Of a stretch of 50,522 nucleotides of DNA, positions 33,609 to 42,185 are shown in pieces. Source of the stretch: Paenibacillus contaminans (GTDB taxonomy: Bacteria; Bacillota; Bacilli; Paenibacillales; NBRC-103111). Every line of letters starts with the position of its first letter. Positions within the stretch are counted from its first letter, which is position 1. A model generated the notes under the pieces. That model did no database searches and was not told where the DNA came from. It saw only the letters and a list, made by a program, of their open reading frames with translations. Location of the stretch: contig NZ_QMFB01000049.1 of NCBI RefSeq assembly GCF_003285015.1, positions 780-51,301 on the forward strand. The letters run 5' to 3'. A program made the position numbers and the translations under genes.

Positions 33609-34706
33609 ATGTTGTATGAGAAGCTGGCCAAGCCGATATTGTTTCAAATGGATGCGGAGAAAGCGCATCATTTGATCGTAGACGGTTTCGGCACGATGGC
33701 AAAAATTCCGGGAGGCAATGCGCTCCTAAGGCAAATGTATGGCGTCAAACGAACAAAGGAGCTTGCAAGCACGCTATGGGGGATCGATTTTCCGAATCCG
33801 GTTGGACTAGCTGCAGGGCTTGATAAAAATGCGGCGGCGGTACCGATGTTCTCCTCGCTGGGGTTCGGCTTTATGGAGGTCGGTACGGTAACGCCGAAGC
33901 CGCAGTCGGGAAATGACAAGCCGAGGTTGTTTCGCTTGCCGGAAGACGAGGCGCTGATCAACCGGATGGGCTTCAATAATGTCGGGGCGCCGAAAATGGC
34001 GGAGCATTTGGCGAATGTTCCTGTTCATCGCATACCCGTTGCTGTTAATATTGGGAAGAATAAAGTAACGCCGAACGAACAGGCAGAAGACGATTATCGC
34101 GCATGTATCCGCCTGCTTTATGGCTACGGCGATTTTTTTGTGGTCAATATCAGTTCGCCAAACACGCCGGACTTGCGTAATCTGCAATATGGGGATGATC
34201 TGCGCAGGCTGCTGGAGGCGGTCAAGGATGAAATGGCCGTCCAACACCGCTCGGTCGGCGGGAAGGCGAAGCCCGTGCTCGTCAAGATCGCTCCGGATGT
34301 CGGAGACGAGGAGCTCGAAATGATGGCCGGTACGATTGCGGCAAGCGGCGTATCCGGCATCATTGCCACGAATACGACGATTAGCAGAGACGGCCTTAGG
34401 CATACCAATAAGAAAGAAACAGGCGGGCTGAGCGGCCGGCCGGTGACGCAGCGTTCGACGGAGGTCGTCCGCAGGGTTTACCGGATTACGGAAGGAAAGC
34501 TTCCGATTATCGGCTGTGGAGGTATTTTTACCGCCAAGGACGCTTATGCCAAAATACGCGCCGGCGCAAGCCTTGTCGAAGTATATACATCGTTAATCTA
34601 CGAAGGGCCTGCGCTTATTCGCCGGTTGAACGACGGCTTGCTCGAATTGCTGCGCAAGGATGGGTTTACGCATATTTCGGAAGCGATCGGTGCGGATTTC
34701 CGGTAA
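33609..34706 (+). CDS. pyrD: Dihydroorotate dehydrogenase (quinone), class 2
   Basis: Oxidises dihydroorotate to orotate with FMN, passing electrons to membrane quinone. 365 aa with the N-terminal helical extension of class 2 enzymes (residues 1-45). FMN contacts in GLAAGLDKNAA (about 66), class 2 INRMGFNN (about 117), catalytic Ser in VVNISSPNTPDLRNLQ (about 178), and GCGGIFTAKDAYAKIRAG (about 305). Many Firmicutes use the class 1B PyrDB/PyrK pair inside the pyr operon; here the gene is alone, so the class and place are notable. Confidence 0.95.
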   Translation: MLYEKLAKPILFQMDAEKAHHLIVDGFGTMAKIPGGNALLRQMYGVKRTKELASTLWGIDFPNPVGLAAGLDKNAAAVPMFSSLGFGFMEVGTVTPKPQSGNDKPRLFRLPEDEALINRMGFNNVGAPKMAEHLANVPVHRIPVAVNIGKNKVTPNEQAEDDYRACIRLLYGYGDFFVVNISSPNTPDLRNLQYGDDLRRLLEAVKDEMAVQHRSVGGKAKPVLVKIAPDVGDEELEMMAGTIAASGVSGIIATNTTISRDGLRHTNKKETGGLSGRPVTQRSTEVVRRVYRITEGKLPIIGCGGIFTAKDAYAKIRAGASLVEVYTSLIYEGPALIRRLNDGLLELLRKDGFTHISEAIGADFR

Positions 34707-34845
34707 TTAGGCCGGTAGCTTCCGTATTGTTGGGAGGCGCTTGATGACCGGTTATGTACCGTAACGGAAGTAAGCTGTAGGAAGAAATGCTCGCCTTGTT
34801 GCCGCCCGCTAGTTCGGAATTGTTGCATCGAATGGAGGCACACCT

Positions 34846-35652
34846 ATGGATGGAAGAAATTGGGCTATGTTTTTGCTGCCGTATGAACAGGCAGTTGAAG
34901 AATTAAAAGTGAAATTCAAGACGCTGCGAGGAGAACTGAAGCGCAGGGAGGAATACTCCCCGATCGAGTTCGTCACCGGCAGGGTGAAACGGATTTCAAG
35001 TGTTTTGGAAAAAGCTAAACGGCTCAGCGTGCCGATGGATAAAATCGAATCCGGTATCGAGGATATTGCCGGCATTCGCATCATGTGCCAGTTTGTAGAA
35101 GATATAGAGAAGCTGTCGTCGCTTATTTGCGCTCGCGAAGACATGACGATCGTTTACTGCAAAGACTATATCGCCAATAAGAAGGATAGCGGATACCGCA
35201 GCTTCCACATTATCGTCGAATATCCGGTACAGACGGCGCTAGGGATGAAAAAAGTGCTTGCGGAAATTCAAATCCGTACGCTTGCCATGAATTTCTGGGC
35301 GACGATCGAGCATTCCCTTAATTATAAATATAAAGAGAAATTACCTGCGGACGTAACGCACAGATTGAGCAAAGCGGCTGAAGCCGCGTTCCTGCTCGAC
35401 CAGGAAATGTCCAGCATACGCGACGAAATATTGGAGGCGCAAATCATGTTCGAAGAAAAATCGAACGTTGTCTCCAAGGTGCTGAACGATATTCAGCAGC
35501 TTTACTTTTATCACCGGGTTCGCGAGGCGGCGCAGTTCCAGCTTCGGTTCAATGAGCTATGGGAGAAGGAAGAGCTTTGGGAGCTGAAGGATTTGGCATT
35601 CGAAATCGACGAATCGCTTTCCCGGGCGAAGAAGGAATTTAACAAACGGTAA
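34846..35652 (+). CDS. relQ: Small alarmone synthetase, RelQ/YjbM type
   Basis: 268 aa. Makes (p)ppGpp from ATP and GDP/GTP. Synthetase motifs: GRVKRISSVLEKAKR (about residue 45, ATP-binding Arg/Lys), IEDIAGIRIMCQF (about 72, metal Asp), KKDSGYRSFHIIVEYP (about 110, G-loop Tyr) and EIQIRTLAMNFWATIEH (about 140). No HD hydrolase domain and no TGS/ACT, so it is a single-domain enzyme, longer than Bacillus YjbM by an extended helical C terminus. RBS GGAGG. A strong terminator follows. Confidence 0.93.
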   Translation: MDGRNWAMFLLPYEQAVEELKVKFKTLRGELKRREEYSPIEFVTGRVKRISSVLEKAKRLSVPMDKIESGIEDIAGIRIMCQFVEDIEKLSSLICAREDMTIVYCKDYIANKKDSGYRSFHIIVEYPVQTALGMKKVLAEIQIRTLAMNFWATIEHSLNYKYKEKLPADVTHRLSKAAEAAFLLDQEMSSIRDEILEAQIMFEEKSNVVSKVLNDIQQLYFYHRVREAAQFQLRFNELWEKEELWELKDLAFEIDESLSRAKKEFNKR

Positions 35653-35663
35653 GCGTCTTTGGC

Positions 35664-35730
35664 GGCAGCTTGCGCGGAATCGGCCTATCCTGCGGGATGT
35701 CGGCAGGTGCCGAGGGCAAGCTGCCTTTTA
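35664..35730 (+). terminator. Terminator of relQ
   Basis: GGCAGCTTGC (35664-35673) and GCAAGCTGCC (35716-35725), with CCTGC/GCAGG stacked in between, followed by TTTTATATA. Confidence 0.85.
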
Positions 35731-35883
35731 TATATGTACCGCAAAATGCGCGGCGTACGCTGCGAAACGGTATTGGAGTTATCGGAACCTGTGCGAAAAA
35801 CATGCAGTTGACCGCCTTCAACGCCATACCGCGCTTTGGAGCATACGCATCTGCTTGAAGGATCAGCTAAAGGAGGGCTAGCG

Positions 35884-36300
35884 ATGAAAGGATATGACCG
35901 GTTATATGTGGCGTTTCTGTACTATTTTAATGTTGAAAGAGACTACTTCGAATGCCACGAGGTAATGGAGGAGCTATGGCTCGAGGAAGGCCGCAGCCCG
36001 CTGTTTCAAGGACTTTTGCAGGTGGCAGTCGGACTGTACCATCATTGGAACGGCAATGTCAGCGGCTCGATCAAGCTGTTCACGCAGGGCTTGGACAAGC
36101 TTCAGCAATATCCGGAGCACGTGCACGGAATCGATCTTGGGAAGCTTCTCGCGGACAGCCGGGAATATTTATCGAAGCTTCACCGGATACGGGAGGAGCC
36201 GTTCGACAGCTACGATCTCGACATCGTCGTAACCGATCCGGAGCTGGCAGCGCTGGTCGAGCAAATGAGGCTGGATCCCCCAAAGCATGATGAGGATTGA
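35884..36300 (+). CDS. DUF309 family protein
   Basis: 138 aa from ATG 35884 with AAAGGAGGG upstream. The family motif FECHEVMEELWL, EGRSPLFQGLLQVAVGLYHH and GNVSGSIKLFTQGLDKL is complete at residues 20-75. All-helical soluble protein; function unknown. The conserved His-Glu residues suggest a metal or ligand site but this is a guess. Separate from relQ by a terminator; convergent with an AraC gene 31 bases away. Confidence 0.9.
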   Translation: MKGYDRLYVAFLYYFNVERDYFECHEVMEELWLEEGRSPLFQGLLQVAVGLYHHWNGNVSGSIKLFTQGLDKLQQYPEHVHGIDLGKLLADSREYLSKLHRIREEPFDSYDLDIVVTDPELAALVEQMRLDPPKHDED

Positions 36301-36331
36301 TCAGCCGCGATCGATCGGTTATGCAGGAAAG

Positions 36332-37090
36332 CTAAGCATGACCTTGATGGCGCTCGCGGTACGTGCGCGGCTTTTCTCCCGTTTCGCGTTTGAAGATCGT
36401 ACATAGCTGAGAATCGTTGGAAAACCCGCACTCCATTGCAATAGCCGTGACGGACAGGCGGGAGTGGCGGAGAAGCCGGGACGCATGCTCGATGCGCCGA
36501 TTCAACACGTATTGCCCCGGCGAAACGCCATACGTTTCTTTAAACAAGTGGCGAAACCGGTCATAGCTGTATCCGGCCATGGCAGCCAGCGATTCGATAT
36601 TCAGCTTTTGATTAAAATGCTCGTTCATGAAATTACGCGTATAAATCAGTTTTTCATCCGTTCTTTCCGATCTCTCCGGCTTGACTACCCGCATGAGCTC
36701 CACCACCAGTTCAGAGACAAGCAAATTCAGCTTTAAGCGGTAATGGCTTTTTTTGTCGTGCAATTCCCGCTCCATCGCCAGCAGTAAAACCTCCAGCTCG
36801 TTGCCGTCATTCACCTGAAAGATTCCTTCGCCAAGCGAAAACGATGCGTCATTGACATGAAATCCGACGAAGACAACCTCGGTTTCCTCGAAGCGGCGTT
36901 CGTCATGCCAAGTGTTCGGCTGTATAAGCGTAAAGGTAAACGGTTCATAATCGTAAGTAATATCCGCCAAACGAGTCGTTCCTCTTCCCGTCCGATAATA
37001 AACCAATTCATAACAGCCGTGCTGGTGCATGGAAACGTAGGTTCCTTCCTGCCGCTGTCCGTGAAACAAGAATTCCAACGTGCCGATCAT
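36332..37090 (-). CDS. AraC-family transcriptional regulator
   Basis: About 252 aa. An N-terminal cupin sensor (MHQHGCYELVYYRTGRGTTR, about residue 22) precedes the two helix-turn-helix of AraC (LNIESLAAMAGYSYDRFRHL and LSVTAIAMECGFSNDSQLCT). ATG 37090 has GGGAGGGTG in front; the frame is open to 37222, but those residues overlap the promoter region. Divergent from ribokinase and nucleoside hydrolase genes, which it probably activates in response to ribose or a nucleoside. Confidence 0.88.
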   Translation of the reverse strand: MIGTLEFLFHGQRQEGTYVSMHQHGCYELVYYRTGRGTTRLADITYDYEPFTFTLIQPNTWHDERRFEETEVVFVGFHVNDASFSLGEGIFQVNDGNELEVLLLAMERELHDKKSHYRLKLNLLVSELVVELMRVVKPERSERTDEKLIYTRNFMNEHFNQKLNIESLAAMAGYSYDRFRHLFKETYGVSPGQYVLNRRIEHASRLLRHSRLSVTAIAMECGFSNDSQLCTIFKRETGEKPRTYRERHQGHA

Positions 37091-37203
37091 CGCTTCACCC
37101 TCCCGGGACTCCATATATTCAGCCGAATCCTGTAAAAACATGACCAAATCATAAAACAAAATTGTCGTGAAACCGACTATATTTATAGTGTTCGCCGAGT
37201 TGT

Positions 37204-37232
37204 TTGTCTTGAGGTTATCCAAATCATAAAAT
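37204..37232 (+). promoter_or_regulatory. Promoter of the ribokinase / nucleoside hydrolase operon
   Basis: TTGTCT (37204-37209), 17 bases, TAAAAT (37227-37232), 47 bases before the ATG. AraC control would act just upstream. Confidence 0.65.
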
Positions 37233-37278
37233 AATTGCGCTCAAGTGGCAATATGGCACACAGAAAGGATGAGTAAAT

Positions 37279-38184
37279 ATGAAGCAGCCGCATATCGTCG
37301 TAATCGGTAGTTTGAACATGGATCTTGTCGTATCCGTGCCGCGGATGCCCCAAGTCGGCGAAACCTTGACGGGAACCGGCTTTAAAATGATCCCCGGCGG
37401 CAAGGGCGCGAACCAAGCCGTCGGATGTACGAGGCTCGGCGCCAAGACCACCTTGATCGGAGCCGTAGGCTGCGATGCTTTCGGCGGGCAAATGATCATG
37501 CAGCTGGAAGCGGAAGGAATCCAAACGGCGACCATCGAGCGTATCGAAAATGTGCCTACGGGAACGGCTACTATTTATCATTCGCCGAACGATAATTGCA
37601 TTGCCGTCGTTCCCGGCGCAAACGAATACTGTACGCCGGAGCTTGTAAGCAGCCACGAACGGACGATCCGCGAAGCGGACCTGCTGCTCGTTCAGCTGGA
37701 GATTCCGCCCGCCGCCGTAAACAGGGCGATGGAGATTGCGGCTTCAGCAGGCGTTCCGGTCGTGTTGAATCCCGCTCCTGCGCAGCAGCTCCCGGAGGAA
37801 ATGCTGAAGCTGGCCAGTTTCATAACCCCGAACGAAACGGAGTTTGAATTAATTAGCGGCAGCTCATCGGCAGAAACGGATCTTCAGCATGGAATGTTGA
37901 AATGGGAAGAGCGCTACGGGAATCAACTCATCATAACGAGAGGTAAACAAGGCAGTTCCTTCCTGCTTGACGGAGTTATGGAAACGGCGAAAGCCCCCCT
38001 CGTCGAAGTGGTGGATACGACCGGGGCGGGAGACGCCTTCAATTCGGCTTTTTGCGTGGCCTACGCCGGCGGGCAATCGAAGGAACTAGCGGTTTCTTTT
38101 GCCGTTAAAGCGGCCTCGCTGTCCGTTACGAAATTCGGCGCGCAGGCCGGCATGCCGACCTTGCAAGAAGTAATAGAAGCGTAA
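37279..38184 (+). CDS. rbsK: Ribokinase (PfkB family)
   Basis: Phosphorylates ribose at O5. 301 aa. PfkB signature 1 in GGKGANQAVGCTRLGA (about residue 40), substrate region GSLNMDLVVSVPRMP (10-24), and signature 2 DTTGAGDAFNSAFCVAYA (about 250) with the catalytic Asp. GAAAGGA ahead of the ATG. The nucleoside hydrolase gene comes 54 bases later; together they release ribose from nucleosides and phosphorylate it. Other sugars (deoxyribose, 2-keto sugars) cannot be excluded. Confidence 0.92.
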   Translation: MKQPHIVVIGSLNMDLVVSVPRMPQVGETLTGTGFKMIPGGKGANQAVGCTRLGAKTTLIGAVGCDAFGGQMIMQLEAEGIQTATIERIENVPTGTATIYHSPNDNCIAVVPGANEYCTPELVSSHERTIREADLLLVQLEIPPAAVNRAMEIAASAGVPVVLNPAPAQQLPEEMLKLASFITPNETEFELISGSSSAETDLQHGMLKWEERYGNQLIITRGKQGSSFLLDGVMETAKAPLVEVVDTTGAGDAFNSAFCVAYAGGQSKELAVSFAVKAASLSVTKFGAQAGMPTLQEVIEA

Positions 38185-38238
38185 GTGAATATCCATAATC
38201 ATTCAAATACATATAAGTAAAATGGAGTGAACCGCCGG

Positions 38239-39153
38239 ATGAGCATATACCCCCAATTATCCCAAGAACAATTATTGCGCCGTTTGGAGCATCCTCAAGG
38301 CAAAATACGGATGGTGCTCGATACGGATACGTTTAACGAGATCGACGACCAGTTTGCGGTCATCTATGCGATGAAATCGCCGGAACGGCTTCAAGTCGAA
38401 GCGTTTTATGCCGCTCCGTTCTTTAATGAATTGTCCGAAGGGCCGAAGGACGGGATGGAGAAAAGCTATCGCGAGCTACTGAAGATCGCCTCGATTTTGC
38501 CGGAAATGTCGGGAATTCCGATTTATCGGGGATCGGAACGATATTTGCCCGGGCCGGAAACGCCGGTCGACAGCGAAGCCGCACGGAATATCGTCGAGCG
38601 TGCGATGGCTTCCGCCGAGGATGACCCGCTTTACGTCGTAGCGATCGGAGCCATTACGAACGTGGCTTCGGCCATTCTGATGGAGCCCCGAATTATCGAG
38701 CGGATTGTCGTCGTTTGGCTGGGGGGACATGCGCTCCATTGGCCGAATACGAAGGAGTTTAACCTTGCGCAGGATCTGCACGCTTCCCGTATCGTGCTGA
38801 ATTGCGGAGTGCCGCTTATTTTGCTTCCTTGTATGGGCGTATCATCGCATTTGAAGACGACTTTATCCGAAATCGAGGATCATGTAAAAGAGACAGGACG
38901 AATCGGCGAGTATTTGTTCGAAACGTACCGGAGCTGCAAGGACAATCATTTTGCGTATTCGCGGGTCATTTGGGATGTCGCGGCAATCGCTTACCTGATC
39001 GATTCGAAATGGGTGCCGAACGAGCTTGTGCATAGTCCGGTTCTGTCGGAGGATTTCCGGTGGAGCGTTGACGCTTCGAGGCATTTTATCCGGTACGCGC
39101 ATTATATCGACAGGGATCAAGTGTTCGAAGATTTATTCAAGAAGCTGGGCTGA
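38239..39153 (+). CDS. Inosine/uridine-preferring nucleoside hydrolase-like protein
   Basis: 304 aa. The calcium-binding motif of the family appears as LDTDTFNEIDDQFAVIYA (residues about 27-44; DTDxxxxxDD), and a second conserved piece as VAIGAITNVASAI (about 135). Hydrolyses N-ribosides to ribose and base. ATG 38239 has GGAGTGA seven bases before it; a GTG at 38227 overlaps that site. In operon with ribokinase; product ribose is the natural substrate of that enzyme. Divergence around the C-terminal His (NHFAYSRVIWDVAA) leaves base preference open. Confidence 0.88.
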   Translation: MSIYPQLSQEQLLRRLEHPQGKIRMVLDTDTFNEIDDQFAVIYAMKSPERLQVEAFYAAPFFNELSEGPKDGMEKSYRELLKIASILPEMSGIPIYRGSERYLPGPETPVDSEAARNIVERAMASAEDDPLYVVAIGAITNVASAILMEPRIIERIVVVWLGGHALHWPNTKEFNLAQDLHASRIVLNCGVPLILLPCMGVSSHLKTTLSEIEDHVKETGRIGEYLFETYRSCKDNHFAYSRVIWDVAAIAYLIDSKWVPNELVHSPVLSEDFRWSVDASRHFIRYAHYIDRDQVFEDLFKKLG

Positions 39154-39174
39154 ATAATTATTAAATCAAGTCTA

Positions 39175-39207
39175 GGGGCGCATCGTACCGATACGAGCGT
39201 CCTTTTT
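39175..39207 (+). terminator. Terminator of the nucleoside hydrolase operon
   Basis: GGGCGC-TCGTA / TACGA-GCGTCC stem with one bulged A, loop CCGA, followed by TTTTT. Confidence 0.85.
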
Positions 39208-39239
39208 CTGTTTGGTCTTACTTATGGTAAAATACATTT

Positions 39240-39254
39240 ATGAAAGCGCTTTAA
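39240..39254 (+). promoter_or_regulatory. Catabolite-responsive element (cre)
   Basis: ATGAAAGCGCTTTAA matches the CcpA consensus in all but one fixed position and has the AAAGCGCTTT core palindrome. A TAAAAT -10-like sequence lies just upstream (39228), so CcpA bound here would block early transcription of the sugar ABC locus regulator. Confidence 0.7.
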
Positions 39255-39264
39255 GTTCGTGTTC

Positions 39265-39350
39265 GACTCACAGAAAGCATATCTCCGTCGATTGTTCAAT
39301 TTCTAGTAAACGCGTCTGCCTTAAGGGACAGCGCAGCCGGCATCGATGAG
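39265..39350 (+). repeat. Structured intergenic repeat, copy 3
   Basis: Shares CAGAAAGCATATCTCCG, GATTGTTC, GTAAACGCGTCTGCC with copies 1 and 2. Here the central hairpin is rebuilt by different bases: GCG/CGC, CTG/CAG and CC/GG around TTAA. It would form part of the 5' leader of the membrane AraC gene. Confidence 0.78.
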
Positions 39351-39373
39351 CAAACAGGAACTTTGCCGAAGAA

Positions 39374-41758
39374 ATGAGGTTTTTAAACGTGTCCATGAGG
39401 CTATCCCTTTCCCCGAAAAGACGGCGGTTTTATATAAAACTGATTACCTACACGCTGCTGCTGTCCTTGCTGCCGGTCATTGTCCTCAGCATATTGTTTT
39501 ATCATAATGCGACATCCGTCATGCAGCGGGAGCTGCAGGCCGCCAACGCCAATTATTTGAAGCAAACGGTCAACGCCCTCGAGGTTGTGATCAATCAAGT
39601 CAGCAACAGCTTCAGGCAGCTGGCTTTGGACAAAGTAATCCGCGAGTTCGAGGATTTCCCGCGCGGCACGTATTATGAAACGCTTGCCGGCACATTTATG
39701 GAAGAGGATTTGCCGGGCATGTACACCTATTTGGACAGCAAAAAACGGCTTTCCGCCAATCTGGGTGTGTTTAAGCAGTCGAACGAGTTCATTTATTCGG
39801 TATATTTCTATGATAACTCCAAGCAGCTTGTCATGACGTCCGACGGAATCGAGTATGAGAAGGAGAAGTTTTACGACAAGGGCTGGGATCAATTTGCGGA
39901 ATCGATCCAAGCGTATCCGTCCTTCATGGATTTGCGCAGTGCCAAACAGATCGGCGGCGGCTCCCGCGAGGTTATTCCGATCGTTTATACGTCTCCCATT
40001 GCAGGCAACTACATGGTCGTCAATTTGGATGCGGAATCGATCTACAAAAGCTTCGTGAGCAAGCTCGACAACAAGTCGGACAGCGCATTTTTCGTGCTGA
40101 GCGGAACCGGGAAGCTGATGCTCTACGACGACAGCAATGCGCTTAATGTCAAAATCGGCGCAAGCGACATCCTGCAGCGGCTTGGAACAAGCCTGCCTCA
40201 ATCGTTCGAGAGAGATTATGACGGCAAGAGAATGCTCGTTTCCTATTTGCAGTCCGATTTTCTAGGGTGGACGTTCGTGACGGCTGCGGCGCTCGACGAT
40301 TTGTACGGCAGCGTGTCCAGTGTGAAGGGAATTGTGTTTCTGGCGGCCATCTTGCTTGCGCTCACGACCGTCTTGCTCGCACTGATTACGACGCGGCATA
40401 TTTATAATCCGATCGGGAGCCTTATGCAGTTTATCAAATCAAAGGACCAGAACTTTCAGAACGGGGCGAATGCCGCGCACGGCGAGCTCCATATGATCCG
40501 CAGCAGTCTGGAGGAGGCTTACGGGGACCGGGAAAGCCTTCAGGTCCGCTTGAAGGAGAGCATGCCCGCCAATCAAGAAATATTTGTACGGTCGCTGCTC
40601 CGCAAACATTCGTATACACGCGAGGAAATATTCGAACGGATGCAATATTTCGGCTTCGATTTTGCGCTGGACGGCATTATGCTGATGGTCGTTTCGTTAA
40701 ATGAAGCGAAAGCGGCCGTATATGGCGGCGTTGAGGACGAAAATCTGAACAAGCTGCGGCTTGTCGACCGGATCGAGCAGCTTCTGCCGCCCGAGCGCAA
40801 GCGAATCGTTCTGGAGCTGGCGGACGGCATGTTTCTCGTTATGCTGAATTGCGAGCCGGACGAGTACAAAAATTCGTTCATGCTGGCGGAGCTGATGATC
40901 ACGCATGCAAGACAAAAGCTGGCGATCAGCTGTACGATCGGCATCGGCAATTATTGCAAAGACATATTCGAGCTGAAGCGGGCGTTCGAGGAAGCGCATG
41001 AAGCGCTGCGCTGCAGTACGATCGTCGGTACCGGAGAAGTCATTCATATCGAGGACGTTCGTTTGGAGGGAACGCCGCTCTTCGTTTATCCGCACGATAA
41101 GGAAGCGGCATTAAACAAATATATAGCCAACGGGGAGGCGGAAGAGGCGAAACGCGTATTCGCGGATATCGTCAAAGACCTCGCAGCACAGCAGGGGAGA
41201 GTCCATTACCATCAAATCGAGCATGCGTTTATGCAATTGCTAGGGAGCCTGGTGAAAACAGCTAACGGGCTTCGCGTCGATATGAACAAGCTGCTCGAGC
41301 GGAAAAACAATCTGTACAGCGAGCTTCTGCAGCTTAAAGGCATACCGGCGATGACCGAATGGCTCGACGATACGGTCGTGAGAATGGCGAACCGGATCGG
41401 CACCGCCTTCAAGGAAAAAAACAACCGTCATGTCGAGCAAATTACGGAGATGGTGGAGCAGGAAATCGGGGAGCCGATTTCGCTTACTTTTGCAGCCGAC
41501 CGGCTGGGCTTGAATCCGGCTTATTTAAGCAGAATATTTAAGGAAAAGACCGGCGAAGCCTTCTCGGAATACGTAACGCGCGTTCGCATGGAGCATAGCA
41601 AGCGGCTGCTTGTCGAAACGGAAATGAAAATCAAAGAAATCGGAGACAGCGTCGGCTATCATAAAACGAATTATTTTATAAAACTGTTCAAGGATTACAC
41701 CGGTATGACGCCGGGGGAATATCGGAAAATGCTGCAGCCGGATAAAATGGCGGAGTAA
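39374..41758 (+). CDS. Membrane-bound AraC-type regulator
   Basis: 794 aa. Membrane helix 1 (LITYTLLLSLLPVIVLSILF, about 24-43), an extracytoplasmic sensing domain of about 260 residues, helix 2 (GIVFLAAILLALTTVLLALI, about 320-339), then a cytosolic part ending in the AraC DNA-binding domain (ISLTFAADRLGLNPAYLSRI and MKIKEIGDSVGYHKTNYFIK). This architecture is frequent in Paenibacillus next to sugar ABC genes and senses sugar directly, without a separate kinase. Start uncertain: ATG 39374 or GTG 39389, the latter with GAGG before it. A cre box and repeat copy 3 precede it. Confidence 0.9.
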   Translation: MRFLNVSMRLSLSPKRRRFYIKLITYTLLLSLLPVIVLSILFYHNATSVMQRELQAANANYLKQTVNALEVVINQVSNSFRQLALDKVIREFEDFPRGTYYETLAGTFMEEDLPGMYTYLDSKKRLSANLGVFKQSNEFIYSVYFYDNSKQLVMTSDGIEYEKEKFYDKGWDQFAESIQAYPSFMDLRSAKQIGGGSREVIPIVYTSPIAGNYMVVNLDAESIYKSFVSKLDNKSDSAFFVLSGTGKLMLYDDSNALNVKIGASDILQRLGTSLPQSFERDYDGKRMLVSYLQSDFLGWTFVTAAALDDLYGSVSSVKGIVFLAAILLALTTVLLALITTRHIYNPIGSLMQFIKSKDQNFQNGANAAHGELHMIRSSLEEAYGDRESLQVRLKESMPANQEIFVRSLLRKHSYTREEIFERMQYFGFDFALDGIMLMVVSLNEAKAAVYGGVEDENLNKLRLVDRIEQLLPPERKRIVLELADGMFLVMLNCEPDEYKNSFMLAELMITHARQKLAISCTIGIGNYCKDIFELKRAFEEAHEALRCSTIVGTGEVIHIEDVRLEGTPLFVYPHDKEAALNKYIANGEAEEAKRVFADIVKDLAAQQGRVHYHQIEHAFMQLLGSLVKTANGLRVDMNKLLERKNNLYSELLQLKGIPAMTEWLDDTVVRMANRIGTAFKEKNNRHVEQITEMVEQEIGEPISLTFAADRLGLNPAYLSRIFKEKTGEAFSEYVTRVRMEHSKRLLVETEMKIKEIGDSVGYHKTNYFIKLFKDYTGMTPGEYRKMLQPDKMAE

Positions 41759-41781
41759 TGCAGCAATGCTTCGTCTATCGG

Positions 41782-41848
41782 AAATGCCAATTTTTCTGCC
41801 TTATGATGCCGGTACGGGTTGCAAGGGTGGAAGAATTGGCATTTTTGC
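41782..41848 (+). terminator. Terminator of the membrane AraC gene
   Basis: AAATGCCAATTTTTC (41782-41796) pairs over 15 bases with GAAGAATTGGCATTT (41830-41844), with a T-run after it. Beyond this the 41850-42185 stretch has a smaller palindrome (ATTCGCATTGCGAAT near 41899) but no gene. Confidence 0.75.
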
Positions 41849-42002
41849 CCCATTCAACGCTGTGGAGAGGGACCATGAACATAGGGAATAAGCGGGATTC
41901 GCATTGCGAATTGCCGAATGCTAGTTTTTTTCGGTATGCCAAATATTTTACTTTTGTCATCGTTAAGGCCACGGGGTAGCAATGTTGGCATATTCATTCG
42001 GA

Positions 42003-42017
42003 TAGACAGCGCTTACA
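42003..42017 (+). promoter_or_regulatory. Weak cre-like site upstream of the solute-binding protein gene
   Basis: TAGACAGCGCTTACA keeps the GCGCTT core and differs at two fixed positions of the CcpA consensus. No convincing promoter pair was found nearby. Confidence 0.35.
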
Positions 42018-42185
42018 ATTGGCTCATCAGTCGATTGAATCAAAAGCCGGCCGGCAAACAGCAGGATGCTTTCATGTAACCGCTTCATTTATAGGAGTCC
42101 CTTATTATCGACATATAGAAGCGGGGGAACGGAGATGTGCGATACCGGAACAAATGAATACAGAGCGACGAGGGAGGGTTTAAGC

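Noticed and set aside
41758..41979. A 73-aa frame overlapping the stop codon of the membrane AraC gene
   Set aside because: It runs through the 15-bp terminator stem, has no ribosome site and no recognisable protein features.
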